Assembly: GCA_015680685.1 (NCBI GenBank)
Contig: MNCI01004147.1
Coordinates: 293,035-357,034 of the forward strand
Direction of reading: 5' to 3'
DNA length: 64,000 nt
Source: Gnetum montanum
Taxonomy: Eukaryota > Streptophyta > Gnetopsida > Gnetales > Gnetaceae
Positions within the stretch are counted from its first letter, which is position 1. The number at the start of each line of letters is the position of its first letter. The notes beneath the pieces were generated by a model. That model was not told the origin of the DNA and did no database searches. It worked only from the letters and a program-made list of their open reading frames with translations. Shown here one piece after another: positions 24,185-36,365 of the stretch. Position numbers and translations under genes: made by a program.

Positions 24185-24965
24185 TGATGGGATGTGATAT
24201 CACATACACGATGTATCATATGTGATATCGCAGCACGCTGCCAAATTTATAAATAAGAGGCAGCTCTCTCTTGTTTCTCCATCTAGATCTAGACCTTAAC
24301 CAAACTCTTGTAGTTTTTCCATTCCAAAGTTAGAGTAATTTCCATGTGCCCGTAGCAGGAGTCCCAAAGTGAATGGATCTTTATTCAAGCAAATATTGTA
24401 CCTAAGCACAAGTTTGTGTATGGAAATAAAGAATAACTTTTTGGATAAACCTTATAGTGCATGGACTAAGCTAATTAGGACTTTAATTATTGTTAATGTT
24501 TAAATGCTTTATTATTTAATTAAATCTCTCTCAGTCCTCAACACTCCTAGTTAAGTGCATTCAGTACGACCACTTTGAGCACGTGTGTTACGCTCAGTAA
24601 TCCCAGTAACGAATAGCGTTTGGTAATCCCAGAAGGTTGCATTGGTTCAGGGTGTGAATGACAAGTGGGAACGGATACTGATGCTAGGCATTAGAACTTA
24701 GTTAGTTAAAGTTAGTTACTTAGTCTATTCACCCTTTCCCTCATTAGCATAGGGGATAAAACATAAAAGATATAAAAATCACATACCTCAAACTTACTTA
24801 ACCATACAACTGTGACAAATACAAGTAAGTCTGGGAAGACAACGAACGATTAACCTTAAGTGTTCCATAAGGTGTATAGGCACTTAGTCTAAGGAGTTCG
24901 ACCAGATCACACGTGTAACGCTCGTATTCGTATGGTTGAGTGTAGGGGTACCTCACCACTCATCA
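24185..24965 (+). repeat. E2 3' LTR
   Basis: 781 bp, exactly as long as the 5' LTR and collinear with it. U3 differences are mostly C/T and G/A changes (for example GCGTACGCGAT against ACATACACGAT). It is followed by the CTACT duplication. Confidence 0.93.
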
Positions 24966-24989
24966 CTACTCAAGAAAAAAGATTCCAAT

Positions 24990-25916
24990 TGATAATCGGC
25001 AAGGTACCCCTACGCTCAACCATACGAATATGAGTGTTTCACGCACGATCCGGTCAAATTCCAAGGACTAAGTGCTTATGTGCCCTTGTGGAACAAGAAC
25101 GGGTTGGTTGATCGTTGTCTTCCCAAGCTTACCTGTATGTCACAATTGTATGGTTAAGTAAGCTTGAGGCATATGATTTTTATAGCTTTTATGTTTTTAT
25201 GTCCTGCACTAGCAGGGAAAGAGAGAGGTAACTAAGTGACTAATTTAACTTAACTACTCATTAACTAATCCTAACGCCAGCATCTGTTCCCACTTTCCAT
25301 ACACATCCTAAACTAGTGCAACACTACTGGGATTACCAAACGCTAATCGTTACTAAGTTACCAAGTGTTACACGCATGCTTGAAGTGGTCATGCTTGTGT
25401 AATTTAACGATTTACTTAATTGATCAAATTGAATTGCTATGCTAATAACAGAAATGTAAAATGCATAAAATAAAACAAAATAAAATAAATGCATAAGAAA
25501 ATAAAATAAAAGAAATGCGTAAGAAAAAAAATCTCAAGTGCTATAGGGATGAATCAAAGAGCTCGTCTTTATTGCCGTACATAAGGTGTGCTTAGGTACA
25601 CAATGCTTGAATAAAGATCCGTCCACACTTAGACCTCCTGCTATGGGCACTTGGAAATACTTTAACTTTCAAACAGACTACAAGAGTTTTGCTACTTGAC
25701 TACTAAAAGACTTCTTCCCAATTGTGCACCTAGGCATTATATTTATAGGCTTGGGAGAAACTACTCTAATAATTAGAGTAACCGCTCTAATAATTATTAT
25801 AACTTCTAAAGTAACTGCAAGAGTAACCACTCTAATAATTAGAATAATTGCAAGAGCAACCACTAGAGTAACAACTCTAATAATTAGAGTAACTGCTAGA
25901 GTAACTGCTCTCATCA
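24990..25916 (-). repeat. D 3' LTR
   Basis: 927 bp. On the minus strand U3 (25916-25745) is an array of CTCTAATAATTAGAG palindromes and GAGTAAC/GTTACTC motifs. A CCTATAAATATAATG box follows, then R/U5 like families A and C (the 'ctcttgtagt' and 'ggatctttattc' blocks). The PPT TGTGGGGGTA is at 25917-25926. Confidence 0.9.
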
Positions 25917-25926
25917 TACCCCCACA

Positions 25927-27836
25927 ACTGAATGAAAACTCATCCTTGAGTTCCTTACAAAATATTGGAAAGGTATGGGATTATTGACTAATTGACAACT
26001 GAGGGTGGAATGGGATGATAGACTCAACGTGCCCAATGAATAGATCAATAAGCATATTACAACATTAGTGTTCATGACCATTGTGGTGAACACTCATACA
26101 TAAATGACATCTAAGCCTTTATTTGGCAGCTTGAAAAGAAAAAGAGAGAGAGAGAAAGAAGATGGAGTGTGTTTTTGCCAATGCCAAGATTGCGCCTTCC
26201 GTTGTTTATCCATAGCTATGCCACCAAACTTGCTCTTTTCGTAAATGCTCCAGTTCCTGTCCATCTTGAGTGCTTCTTCCAAGCCCAATCCATTGTTTGT
26301 ATGATCGCCATCTACACACACAACATAGTCACAAATGAGCAAGGATAGATAATCCACAATGCAGTTAATACCTTGCCTAGATATGAAGCACATTAGCTGA
26401 GTTGTGGTTATGTCAAAAATTGGTTCAGAGATTTATCACTGGAAACTACCCAAGGTGTAGGGGTTAGGCAATTAGTAAAATGGAAAAAATTAAAAAATTT
26501 GTGCCAAGGCCCCCACGACTAAGAGTGAACCTCTGGTAGCTATAAGATGGAAAAACATGAGGAATAAGAAAGATGAAAAATATCAACAACAACACCAATA
26601 AAATGGATGTCATGGATGGGGATGAAACAAGAAATAATTGATTGCAGGAAATGTTTAAGGAAAAGAAGTTAACAATTGCACCAAAAAAGGAATGCCAGTG
26701 GGTCCTCCCCAAAGCAGGCTCATGTCTTTTATGCCCTAACAAACCCACAAACCAAGGAGTCTATAGGCTCTAAGAATGTCATTTGGAAGCAAGAGTTAAA
26801 AACTTACCCACAAGAATTCACTAAAGAAAAATAATGCATCAACCTAGAAACGGACTAATGATAGAACTGGCAATGAGGTGGAAAATGGGAAGAAAGATAG
26901 AGATGAGAGAATGTAATGGAATCCCAAGAACAAGGTTGTGTAAAGCCCCTTCTGTATTTCATGGTTAAGATAACTGAATAGAACTCATCCAAAATCTAGA
27001 CTCAAACCAACCACATTCAGTGACCTTGCATCAATACACTTGGCCAATCCATCCTCTTGAGGCAACAAGAATGCTTTCACAAAGAGTGACCACCATCCCA
27101 AGGAGAGTGAGATAGAGAAGCAGGAAGTGAGAAATGGCCTTAGTTAGAGGGAACCTTCAGGCATGGGTAACATGTCTTTCCAGCCATAACCAGCGCTTGT
27201 AGCCCATATTACTTTATTATGTCTAAGGGGTGTGCTTTGAATTCTCACATTTTTCTCTTTTTTCTCTTTTTTTTATACATGAGAACCACACCATGCAAAG
27301 ACTTATTTTTATTCACTTAGCTTCTTGATATTTGAACAATGTCAGAATGGTGGAAAACCCAAGAATAAGCATCCAATCACCTAAGAGAATGGCTAACACC
27401 AATGCATCAAATCCCATTGAAGTCACATCCTTTTCATCCTTTGAATCTTTCCTTGGTTTGAAAAATGCCTAGCCACCAATTCATTAACAAGTTTACTTAG
27501 AAAAAAGGGATTGTACAGTTCCAAGCCAAAGGAGACCATAGAGTTGTATGAATGAGTGGACGGCGTGGACTCATTGCCTATTTTACCAAAAGAACCATAC
27601 CTTAATATCAGCATCATAATTCAAAGGTAAAAACCAAACATTAGTAATCAATATGATATAATTCAATCCACCATCATGAGCACTTATTAGATGACGAATA
27701 AAAGTAAATCAAGCAAACAAAGAAATAGTAAAAACATGAACAACGGTGTAAAACAAAAATAAGAAAAGTTGAAAGAATGTGTAAAACAAAAAATGTGTAA
27801 AATAAAAATTCAAAAATAACTGAGGACCTAGAATGG
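25927..27836 (-). other. D 3' non-coding region
   Basis: No supported gene. The sequence is collinear with 531-2415 of E1 and, inverted, with 22300-24180 of E2. A T-rich tract near 27255-27275 varies in length between copies. Confidence 0.7.
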
Positions 27837-28850
27837 TTAACATAGGTGGCCATCTCTCCCACGACTAAGTTGGAAGGAGGAGATCCGAAATAGTGAGCAG
27901 GGTTGTCCATCAAGAGAGGTAGCATGTGTACTAGCTATCCTGAGCTCCTGGAAAGGTTTGGTTTGTTGCACGTTGAGCAAAAGTTTCTTATCCAAGCTCT
28001 CAGGTTTGTATATTGTCATGGCCCCTGAAGGAAAAGTTGCATAAATAATATAAGGTCCTTCCCACAGTGTTTGAAATTTAGTACGTTGTGGCACATGTGT
28101 GGGATACTAGTAGAGAACCTTATCTCATGGCTGATATTTAACTTTCCTAATTCTTAGGTCATGACATTGTTTATTGAAGGCCTTGTTCAATTTGTTAGAT
28201 GACAATGCAGTTAATTGGTTTTCATCTAGCAAGTTAAGGGTTAGTAACCATTGTTTCTATGCTAGATCAAGGTTAAGGTTGAGGTCACATGCTGTGGATA
28301 GTATACAGAGCTCAGTTTGAATGGGAAAAATTAGTAATTTATCATACACTAACTCATAGCGAGAGTAGCTTGTAGGGAGTTTCCATGTGGAGGAGTATGC
28401 CCAAAGTGCATCATTCAGTTTAGTGCTCTAGTCTACCTAAACTTGCTAATGGTTCTTGTCAATATCTATGTACTCTCCCTATTGGTGACTTCTGCTTGAT
28501 CATTCGCTTGGGGGTGGTATGGTGTAGTCAATTTATGCTCAACCCCTAAGCGTTGCATTAATTTTTGAAAATTTGCACCTATGAAGTGTGTACCATTGTC
28601 TGAAATAAGTGCACGCAGCATACCAAACCTGTTTATGATTTGTTGTTGAAGAAATTGTGCAGCTATAGATGATGTACAATATTTACAATAGCTGCTTCGG
28701 CCCATTTTGTTAGGTAATCAATGACAACAATAATATAAGCTTTTCCATCGGACATTGGTATAATCACCCTCATAAAATCAATTCCCCAAATGTCAAAGGG
28801 TTCTAATGGTTGAATCCATTGTTGCGGACCCTCCATTCTAGCAGTCATTC
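27837..28850 (-). pseudogene. D integrase
   Basis: Catalytic core pieces: PFDIWGIDFMRVIIPM (first Asp, about 28810), ALISDNGTHFIGANF (second Asp, about 28600) and TPYHPQANDQAEVTNRE (Glu, about 28500). The C-terminal domain has KFQTLWEGPYIIYATFPSG (28094-27837). At least two frame changes occur between core and C-terminus. The N-terminal zinc-binding region should lie at 28850-29100 but is heavily mutated. Integrase would join cDNA to the host with the 5-bp stagger seen at these elements' borders. Confidence 0.88.
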
Positions 28851-29112
28851 CCCCATCATGTTGATAGTGCTCAAAAGATTGGACGAAATGATGGGCATCT
28901 CAAAATAATGTAGGCCAATAATATCCTGCAAGCAGGATCTTGATGGTCCTTCATCTCCCAGCATAATGACCCCCACAAGGAGCCTCATGAGCATCTTGGA
29001 GAACTCAGAGTTGATCTATATCAGGAACACACCATCGGACCAAGCCATCGGGACACACTTTGTAAAGTTGCCCATTGATCTCCATAAAGTACTTGGCTCG
29101 GTGAAGAAACTG

Positions 29113-29600
29113 TTATTTCTTCTTAAGGTTTAACTCCTGTGGTGTTTGTTGGGTGAGGAGATAGGTAAGAATGCTACTGTACCAATTTGTCTCTGTGGGT
29201 GATTGATTATTCACTACACCAACAAAGAGGAATTCATCAGGGAAATGATCAAAAATTGGATACTCATCGTCTTTGTTGTCCCATTGCAACCGAGATAAAT
29301 GATCAGCAACTACATTCTCGGTGCCCTTGCGATTGATCATCGTTAAATCGAACTCTTGTAAGATTACAAGCCATCGTATGATACGAGGGCTTACCATTGG
29401 CTTATTCATGAGAAACCGGATTGCACTATGATTTGTATGTATATATACTTTATACCCCAATACATAGTGTTTAAACTTTTCTAGTGCAAACACTACAACC
29501 ATTAATTCTTTCTCAGTGGTGGTGTAGTTAAGTTGTGCACCAGTGATACTTCTACTTGCACAGTGGATGTAATAAGGATGCTTTTGGTCATCTAACTATG
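29113..29600 (-). pseudogene. D RNase H
   Basis: Contains VVVFALEKFKHYVLGYKVYI, THNHSAIRFL-like TNHSAIRFLMNKP and a KGTENVVADHLSRLQ end. These are the Glu, Asp and Asp/His blocks of gypsy RNase H, with the wording typical of the Athila group. The expected TDH is TNH here, so one catalytic Asp is lost. Confidence 0.88.
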
Positions 29601-29689
29601 TAAGTATGGCTCCTAAAGCATATTTGGACATGTTAGTCATGATATGGAATGGTTTGGATCAATCTGGAGCTTGTAGAATGGGTGTTTCT

Positions 29690-30620
29690 ACTAGCTTCTA
29701 TTTTAGAGTTTGGAAAGCTAATTTGCATTTCCTGGTCCACTTGAAAGGTACATCCTGTTTCGTTAATTCTACTAATGGTTTGGCAACCTTTGAAAAGTTC
29801 TCAATAAATCTCCTATAGTAGCCAATATGTCCAAGGAATGATTGAATATCTTTGATAGTTTTCAGTTGATGGGTAATTCCCTGGATAATTTTAATTTTCT
29901 TGGGGTCTACCTCTATCCCTGTGTGTGAGATTTTGTGCCCTAGTACTACGCCTTCTTGGACCATCAAATGGCTTTTCTGCCAGTTGAGTCTCAAATTGAT
30001 TTCTACACATCTTTTTAATACTTTCTCCAACCGGTCCAAGGCTTGATCAAAGTTTGCTCCATAAGTGAAGAAGTCATCCATAAAGACCTCCACGTTATTC
30101 CCTATCTACTGATGCTTAGAACTAGTCATTAAAATGTTGCAAGGGCATTGCACAAGCCAAACGACATCTATTTGTATGTGAACGTTCCCCAAGGACTGGT
30201 GAACATAGTCTTGGCTTAATCTTTTGGGGCTATTTGTATTTGGTTATATCCGCTATATCCATCTAGAAAACTATAATAGCAATGCCCTACAATGGTGTCT
30301 AAGACTTGGTCGAAAAATAGCAATGGAAAGTGATCTTTGAATGTTACCATATTTAGTATCCTGAAATCTATGCACACCCTCCATTTGCCTCCCTTTTCAG
30401 GCACAATAACTAAGGAGCTAACTCATTCGCTATTAGCAATGGGGTATATGAACCCAACCTTGAGAAGTTGTTCGATTTCTTCCTTAACTACTTGCTTTAG
30501 CTTAGGGTTCAATCACCTCTATGGTTGTCTTTGAGGCTTCATGGAGGGGTTAGTGTAAATTCTATGTTGGCATATCCTAGGATCTATTCCAGTTAATTCA
30601 GGATATGACCAAGTGAAGGC
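29690..30620 (-). pseudogene. D reverse transcriptase
   Basis: Segments seen: GGKWRVCIDFRILNMVTFKDHFPL (near 30390), HCYYSFLDGYSGYNQIQIAP (about 30270), VEVFMDDFFTYGANFDQALD with the catalytic YxDD-type motif as FMDDF (about 30085), HLMVQEGVVLGHKIS, and the connection SFLGHIGYYRRFIENFSKVA. A frame change lies between 30216 and 30093, and several stops occur. It would copy the element's RNA primed by tRNA-Asp. Confidence 0.9.
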
Positions 30621-30758
30621 TTTCGATCATTTATTTATTACCTTCAGCAGTTCTTCTTTTTGTTGAGGAGCAAACTTAGTGTTGATAATTACTAGTTTTC
30701 CATTTTTAAGGAACGTGTATTCCATACCGCTGGGCAATGGTTTTAGCTCGAGGGGATC

Positions 30759-31600
30759 CTACTTAAATTTCTCAGGGATTTCCAACTTCCCCCAGTTGAT
30801 ATTTTCAAGGTTAAGACTTGGAAGTTGGTGGTGGACTTGCTCTAATGCATCTATGCTATCGATGTAAGCACAAGTCAAACCCTCAGTTGGTTTCATGCAT
30901 ATGAGTGAATTGCTTTCTTGATCAGTTGTTAGCCACTGGGTGTCTTCCTGTTGTGTGGCTACTGCATATAGGCATCTTTGTATGTTAATCACTTGTGCAC
31001 ACTGATTGCATGCAAGCAATGCTAAACTTTGTACAAACCATGACCTTTGCATGCAATTACACCCTGTGTCACTGTATGCGATGCATGGAACTTTCTTCTT
31101 CTAAATCTTTCCAAATGTATTTTCCTTTGATATTTCTAGGGAAAGATCACAGATTCCTAGGTGTGCGTCGATGGTGCTTAGCCATGCTCTTCCCATTATG
31201 ATTGGGAAGTCCCCCTTATTGTTGTTTACCTAAATAACTAGGAAGTCAGCTGGGTACGACCACCCACAAACAGTGGTAACAATGTCTTCCACTAGTCCCA
31301 ATGGGACAGTGATGGACTGGTCAACCAACTCTAGATGGATGTGGCTTTTTTTCAATGGAGGTAGGTTCCAAGCCTTGTACATTTCTTGTGAAATTAAATT
31401 GACACTAGAACCTAAATCCAAAAGAGCCTTGCACGGCACATTTTCATCGATTTGTAAGTACATCAGAGGACTCCCAGGATCAGATAATTTCCTAGGAAGG
31501 TGGCCAGCTTTGATTCAATTGGTGACAGCATGTGTTAGCATGACCGTATGCATTGAGTGTGGTGATTGGGTTGAAGGGGGCTCCAAAGTTTTGATTGATA
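30759..31600 (-). pseudogene. D aspartic protease and linker
   Basis: Minus strand: ALLDLGSSVNLISQEM (about 31430) is the active-site block, but DSG has become DLG (TCA/TTA-type change), a loss of the catalytic motif's Ser. SITVPLGLVEDIVTTVCGW and a GRAWLSTIDAHLGI-like block follow in frame with stops. The linker ends INWGKLEIPEKFK (30770), where E1 and E2 have their deletion joins. Confidence 0.85.
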
Positions 31601-31609
31601 CTGAGGCAT

Positions 31610-33910
31610 CTAAGGAATTAGCCTCTTATGATTGCAAGGGCTTGGTTGGACTGTTGGTTCTAAAGAAAGGTATTTTCTTCATGTGGTTGTTGGAACCAAC
31701 AGTAGGCTGAGAGTTAATAGCCCTCGTGGCATTACGTTGCTGCGGCTGGGGAGGGATTTCACCTTGCATCGCAGGAGTAGGTGGTAGTGGAGCTATTGGT
31801 GGAAGAGATGCATCCGGATGAGAAGGATGATATGCTTGCAGAATATCACCTCTAGAAGAGGGAGTCCCATAATACTCATGGGCTTGGTAGTGAGGTTGAG
31901 GAGTGATGTGAGCAGTAGAGTCGCGTGGGGAGATTGGCTGCTGCATATAATATCCATACGGGTTAGGCTGCTGGTAAGGATACTGTTGCCTTGGTGGTGG
32001 CATTCCCCATGATTATGGGTGCTGCCACTATTGATATTGCTTAATCGGTTGTGGTGAAGTTCCACTGGGATAATATGTTAAGGGTTGGTGGAACTGCCTT
32101 GGGTTACCTTGAGGATAAGGTAACCTTCAGGGTGTTTGCCTTTTGTTTAATTGTGGGTTGAGTGCATACATCCTAGACTCCTGTAGATGTGAGATTATAG
32201 GGCAACATCCCTTAGGATGGTCATAATGACATATCTCACATTCACTATCATTGTCTGTTTCCGAATCCACAACCTCTTCAATGATGGCAACTTTGTCCTT
32301 ACCCTTGCTATATGCATGTTCAGCCTCTTTCTTTTTTCTTTTTCTCACTATCTTGCTCTCTAGACTCCTCTACTATTTTAAGAACAGTTTGAAATCTATT
32401 ATCTAGGGAATCCCACATTTGGTCTACCTTTTCCGAAACTTTTGATGTTATCTTTTGGATAGGCAAAGTTTTCCTATTCACCATCTCTTTGAGTGGTGAC
32501 TCTTCTTCATCCTCACAAAATCTTACTCCCCTCTTCTNNNNNNNNNNNNNNNNNNNNNNNNNNNNNNNNNNNNNNNNNNNNNNNNNNNNNNNNNNNNNNN
32601 NNNNNTAACCATGGCTAGGAAAATGATGTAACAGTGCATAGTATCAGCCCATGGTAGCATCCAAGGGTTCATGTCCTCCTTGTTTCCAACCTTGGATTTG
32701 CTTTGGCAAGTTAGACACTCGGGAGTACTTTTGGTACTTGTCATTAAATAGTTCTAACATAGTACTCCACCTATGAATGGATTCTAGTTTTAAAGACCAG
32801 TACCAGCTTTCTACTTCCTTAACTAATGTGCATGGGAACAACTTAAGTTTTTTCCATTCATTCTCTATGTTCTGTAAGGCACACGCATCATGAAATGCTT
32901 GTAAATGATTCTGAGGATCAGTGTTGTATCCCCCTTTAAATCGTGAGATGTTATTCATATCTAATCTCTTGATCCTACTATCTTTCTGATGCCTTGTTGA
33001 AATTCTAACAGCCTCAATTATGTCCAACATACTTTGAGTAGCGAGGAGGGGTTCATCATGATCATCTCTTCCATGGCGTCTATGATGCCTACGTTGTTCT
33101 CTACTCTCCCTTCTTCTATGTTGTGACTCTCTAGAGTGCCCTCGTCCCCTTTCCTGTCTATTTCGTCTATGACTTCCACTTTGCCTACCTTTATCCCCAT
33201 GGTATTTTTCTTTATGACCACATCCAGATATTGAAGGAGAGGTTGAAGGAGATGATGAAGGTGAAGAAGAAGGAGAATCGTCACCATGACGATGTTTGCT
33301 ACCTTCTCTTTTGTAGTCTCGACCTCGATCGCAATTGCGATCAGAATGTCCACCTTTATCATGAGTTCACGTTCCTTTTTTAGACCCTTTGTGCCCATGG
33401 GTATTATAACCTGGGTTATGAATAGAGGAATGAAGGTTATGATACACAACCCCTTGGCCAAAGTCAAGGGGAGGAACATCATTGTGTGGGCAACTGCCTG
33501 AGGTAGGTTCACCATCCTCATTTTTGCTTACGACATGTGGGGCATCTTGGGACCACTTACCCTTTAAAGACTTATGATGTCTCTCCTGTTGCAAGTCCCT
33601 TTGAAATTGTGCTTCTATGGGATGGTATTCTCTCGAGTCATGGTCTTGCACAACATATTTTGCATGTAAGTGCGGCATGCCAATTCATGTAAGAACATGA
33701 AGAAGCATGCTTAGGACTGAACGATCGAGAGATAACACTATGTTACCTTCTAAGTCTCACCAATGTAGTTGTTCATCTTAATGGAGGATAAAGGTGAAGT
33801 CTGGTATATACTCATCAGGATGAATATATACCACTCGAACTTGTTGAGGGACTGGAGGATCAACGTCATGTGTATTACACCGTCGACTGTTTCCTGTCTC
33901 AGACCTAGGC
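31610..33910 (-). pseudogene. D gag
   Basis: Capsid NHLQAFHDACALQNIENEW..MLELFNDKYQKYSRV (33030-32644), nucleocapsid CEICHYDHPKGCCPIISH (about 32240) and Pro/Gln/Tyr-rich tail QYPYQQPNPYGYYMQQ (32003-31626). The basic linker and N-terminal head are at 33050-33900. Frames agree from nucleocapsid through protease and into RT, so gag and pol were one frame. Interrupted by the gap at 32538-32605. Confidence 0.87.
32538..32605. other. Assembly gap (68 N)
   Basis: A run of unknown bases inside D's gag, between the capsid and the coiled region preceding the zinc knuckle. The real length may differ, so the gag frame across it cannot be judged. Confidence 0.99.
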
Positions 33911-34027
33911 TAAGAAGGAATACTTATCTATTTAGTGTGTAATGTATTATTTTCTCAACCAACCCTAAGGGTTCATTCCAATGATGTGAATGATTTCCTA
34001 TGTTCTAGTTAGCACACAAACAACTAA

Positions 34028-34047
34028 GTCCTCGACAATGGTGTCAA
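34028..34047 (-). promoter_or_regulatory. D primer-binding site, decayed
   Basis: On the minus strand TTGACACCATTGTCGAGGAC follows the LTR end. Compared with E2's site it carries G-to-A and C-to-T changes at CpG or CpNpG positions, a pattern expected of deaminated methylcytosine. Confidence 0.75.
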
Positions 34048-34174
34048 TGATGAGCAGTGAGGTACCCCTACGCTCAACCATACTGTTGGCACATTTTGGC
34101 CATTTCATGGAACAGAAATATGAGACGATTGAAACCATGGCTTAAGTTTGAAGAATTCCACAACAGTTAACTAA

Positions 34175-34877
34175 CCACGAAGTTGAAATAGAAATGAAAT
34201 TCAAGAGGATGCAGTACAATGTTCTTATTGCGGCTACTCATGTTGTTGAATTGAATGTTTTAAAAATCAAGGGATGATGACATTACAATTGGGATGTTGG
34301 CATGAGGGTTTATCTAGAGTCAAAAGCAAATGGTGTGTCAATTGTAGATATTTCTCTAGCTTATGGTAGGGTAGCCCAATATGCAATAAAGACACGAGAG
34401 TTTCTTATTAAAAAGCCATGGACATTTGATACTTTTGAGAATGCTTTCAAGGTGCTACAACAAGATGTTTCAATAAAAAAATGATGCTCCTAGTGGCATG
34501 GCTGAGTTCAGGAAATCATTGATGTTGAGTTTTCTTTTCAAATTCTATCTTCGGGTGTCTAAAAAGTTCTATGACAATTAGCACGATGGAATAGGAGTGG
34601 GTCTTCCAGTTGCTTATTTCTCAACAAAGTTTCAAGTTTAGGACTCACTGGTACAAAACTTGGCTATGGAGAAGGTGGTTGTGGAACATGCACTGTTCTT
34701 GTGTCTCATTATGATCTAGAGAAACAGAAATAAATTCATCAAGTTTGGCTCTATTGTACTCTGTAGAGGAAATGCATGTAATTACTATGGAGGGTGTAGG
34801 AAATCAACAAAAGCTTCATCCTATCCAGGAACTGTTGGCTAAATATCATGGATCTCAATGTGGATTCTGCACACCAG
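34175..34877 (+). pseudogene. XDH: Xanthine dehydrogenase fragments, rearranged
   Basis: Plus-strand pieces resemble plant xanthine dehydrogenase, the molybdo-flavoenzyme of purine breakdown. First the FAD-domain part VLIAATHVVELNVL (34230), then a join to GMRVYLES..VDISLAYGRVAQYA, TREFLIKKPW and MAEFRKSLMLSFLFKFYL (34300-34560), the flavin C-terminal domain. After it comes [20 protein letters not shown] and, in another frame, [12 protein letters not shown] and [10 protein letters not shown] (34640-34877), the N-terminal 2Fe-2S domain. In the real protein the 2Fe-2S domain precedes the FAD domain, so the order is reversed here. Stops, frameshifts and a deletion in the FAD domain make it non-functional. 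No introns lie within the pieces. Aldehyde oxidase is the alternative family. Confidence 0.82.
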
Positions 34878-35179
34878 AAAGTAAAAAAATATATGAACGG
34901 TGAGATAGAAACCACTAAAATAGGAACAATTGGCAGAACCATATGCGTGTTTGGCCATGCGAATTTCAAAGATCTCCCAATAGGTGAAATCTAGAAAATT
35001 ACAACAAAAGCAATCAGATGTAAATTAATGCAATAACCCTTCATAGCTAAAATCTGTAAAAAAAAACTGGGCAAATCTGCCAACGAAAATTTCCGTGAAC
35101 AGTTCCATGCAAAACCAAACCCAAAACGGGCACAGAAAGGAAAGGAAGCAGTGAAATTGCAGACGTAGAGGAGGCTATA

Positions 35180-35870
35180 GCAAGAAATTGCAGTTCACTC
35201 AGTTTTGGTGCAGAGCAGAGCTGCCATGGGGATGCCAGAAACTTCTTGAGAGCCGTGTTCGAACCACATTGTGGACGATAATGGCGATGCTTTCACCATG
35301 GCATAGGCACGATGCGCCAGGGCATGCACGCCGCTGGAAGGTCTGCGGTTTTCAGCGGCATTTTACTGGCCATGATTGAAGGCGACGGCGAAGAGGGCGA
35401 CAGCATCCTGCAATCTAGACGGCCTTGCTAGACTACATTCTTCAACATGGCCGCCATGTCGAAACTGCTTCATCGACATCAAATTTTCTTTTAATTTTAG
35501 CTGCTAGGGTTTGTGAAAAAAAGGGATTATTTTCAAAAACAAAGCGGACCTCGAATCCTCGCGAGCCTGCCATGGCCAATAGCGATCGTCGAAGCCCCCA
35601 ATGATGAAGAGGGCGGCAGCGGCACCAGCATAACATGTGGTCGCAGCGGTTAGAAGAGGGGGCCTCCGAAAATAGCACCATGTACAGAAAACGTAGAACT
35701 GAAACGACTTGAGGAAATCAAGCAAGAAAAATTAGCCAGTCCCAATATCAACAGCAATCATTGTGGCTAGAAGCATGCCTGTAAGACTGTAGCAGCGAAG
35801 GATTCGGAAACGTCCGATTGCTAGAGGTAAAAGAGGGAGAAGAAGCACACGGCACAATATCAAATCGTCG
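35180..35870. other. GC-rich block inside the insertion, possible gene fragment
   Basis: The base composition is clearly richer in G+C and CpG than its surroundings and contains several GCCATGGC sites. It looks like a captured exon or 5' region, but neither strand gives a recognisable protein. Frames on the minus strand reach 70-80 residues without motifs. Confidence 0.45.
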
Positions 35871-36124
35871 TCCTTGTATTGACCCTGATTTTATTGTAAA
35901 AAGAAAAAGGTTTTATTAATCGATGCCATGCCCAAAGTTATAACATAAAAAAAATATTAATACAGGCATATAGTCACAATTTAAGTTTTAATAATAATCT
36001 ATATGGAAAGGTTATAGGGAATTTATTGGATAAACACTTGGCCACCATAGCTTTTATTTTCTATAGTGGTAACTTTTTGTGGAAGTTATAACTTCCTAGC
36101 CTTAATCCCATGATATTTGTAACC

Positions 36125-36365
36125 ACCACCAAGGCCACTTGTCAACTATAGCCTTTTTGTCTCCACAATGGCCACTTGTCAATTGCATGGGATACGTGTC
36201 AACTACAACTTGTTTCTCTCCATGGTGAACACTTGGCGACTAAATGAAGACACTTGGCAACTACATGGGACACTTGTCAACTGTAGCCTTTTTGTCTCTA
36301 TGGTGGTTAAACCACCCAAGATATTTTGCAACTTCCCTACCTAACTTTGAACCCTATAAAAAGGC
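36125..36365 (+). promoter_or_regulatory. Promoter-like region of the 34084-37572 insertion
   Basis: At least five copies of a CACTTG(T/G)C(A/G)AC motif, two of them followed by 'tagcctttttgtctc', lie directly upstream of TATAAAAAGG at 36355. This is the arrangement of an LTR U3 enhancer and core promoter. Confidence 0.55.

Larger units (their letters stand above)
17983..24965 (+). mobile_element. E2: full-length gag-protease LTR retrotransposon, family A, TSD CTACT
   Basis: The 6983-bp element has two 781-bp LTRs and perfect 5-bp target duplications CTACT at 17978-17982 and 24966-24970. It contains a PBS, one long gag-protease frame and a 3' untranslated region of about 1.8 kb. Reverse transcriptase, RNase H and integrase are missing: after the protease linker (LPTLNLKTS, about 22180) sequence passes straight to the stretch that in D follows integrase. 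It therefore needed pol proteins from another element. The LTRs differ by many transitions in U3 but keep equal length. Confidence 0.95.

Noticed and set aside
25678-25987. Regular Val/Ile/Thr-rich frames (also 38195-38504) as repeat proteins
   Set aside because: They are translations of the CTCTAATAATTAGAG palindrome array in D's U3, present on both strands.
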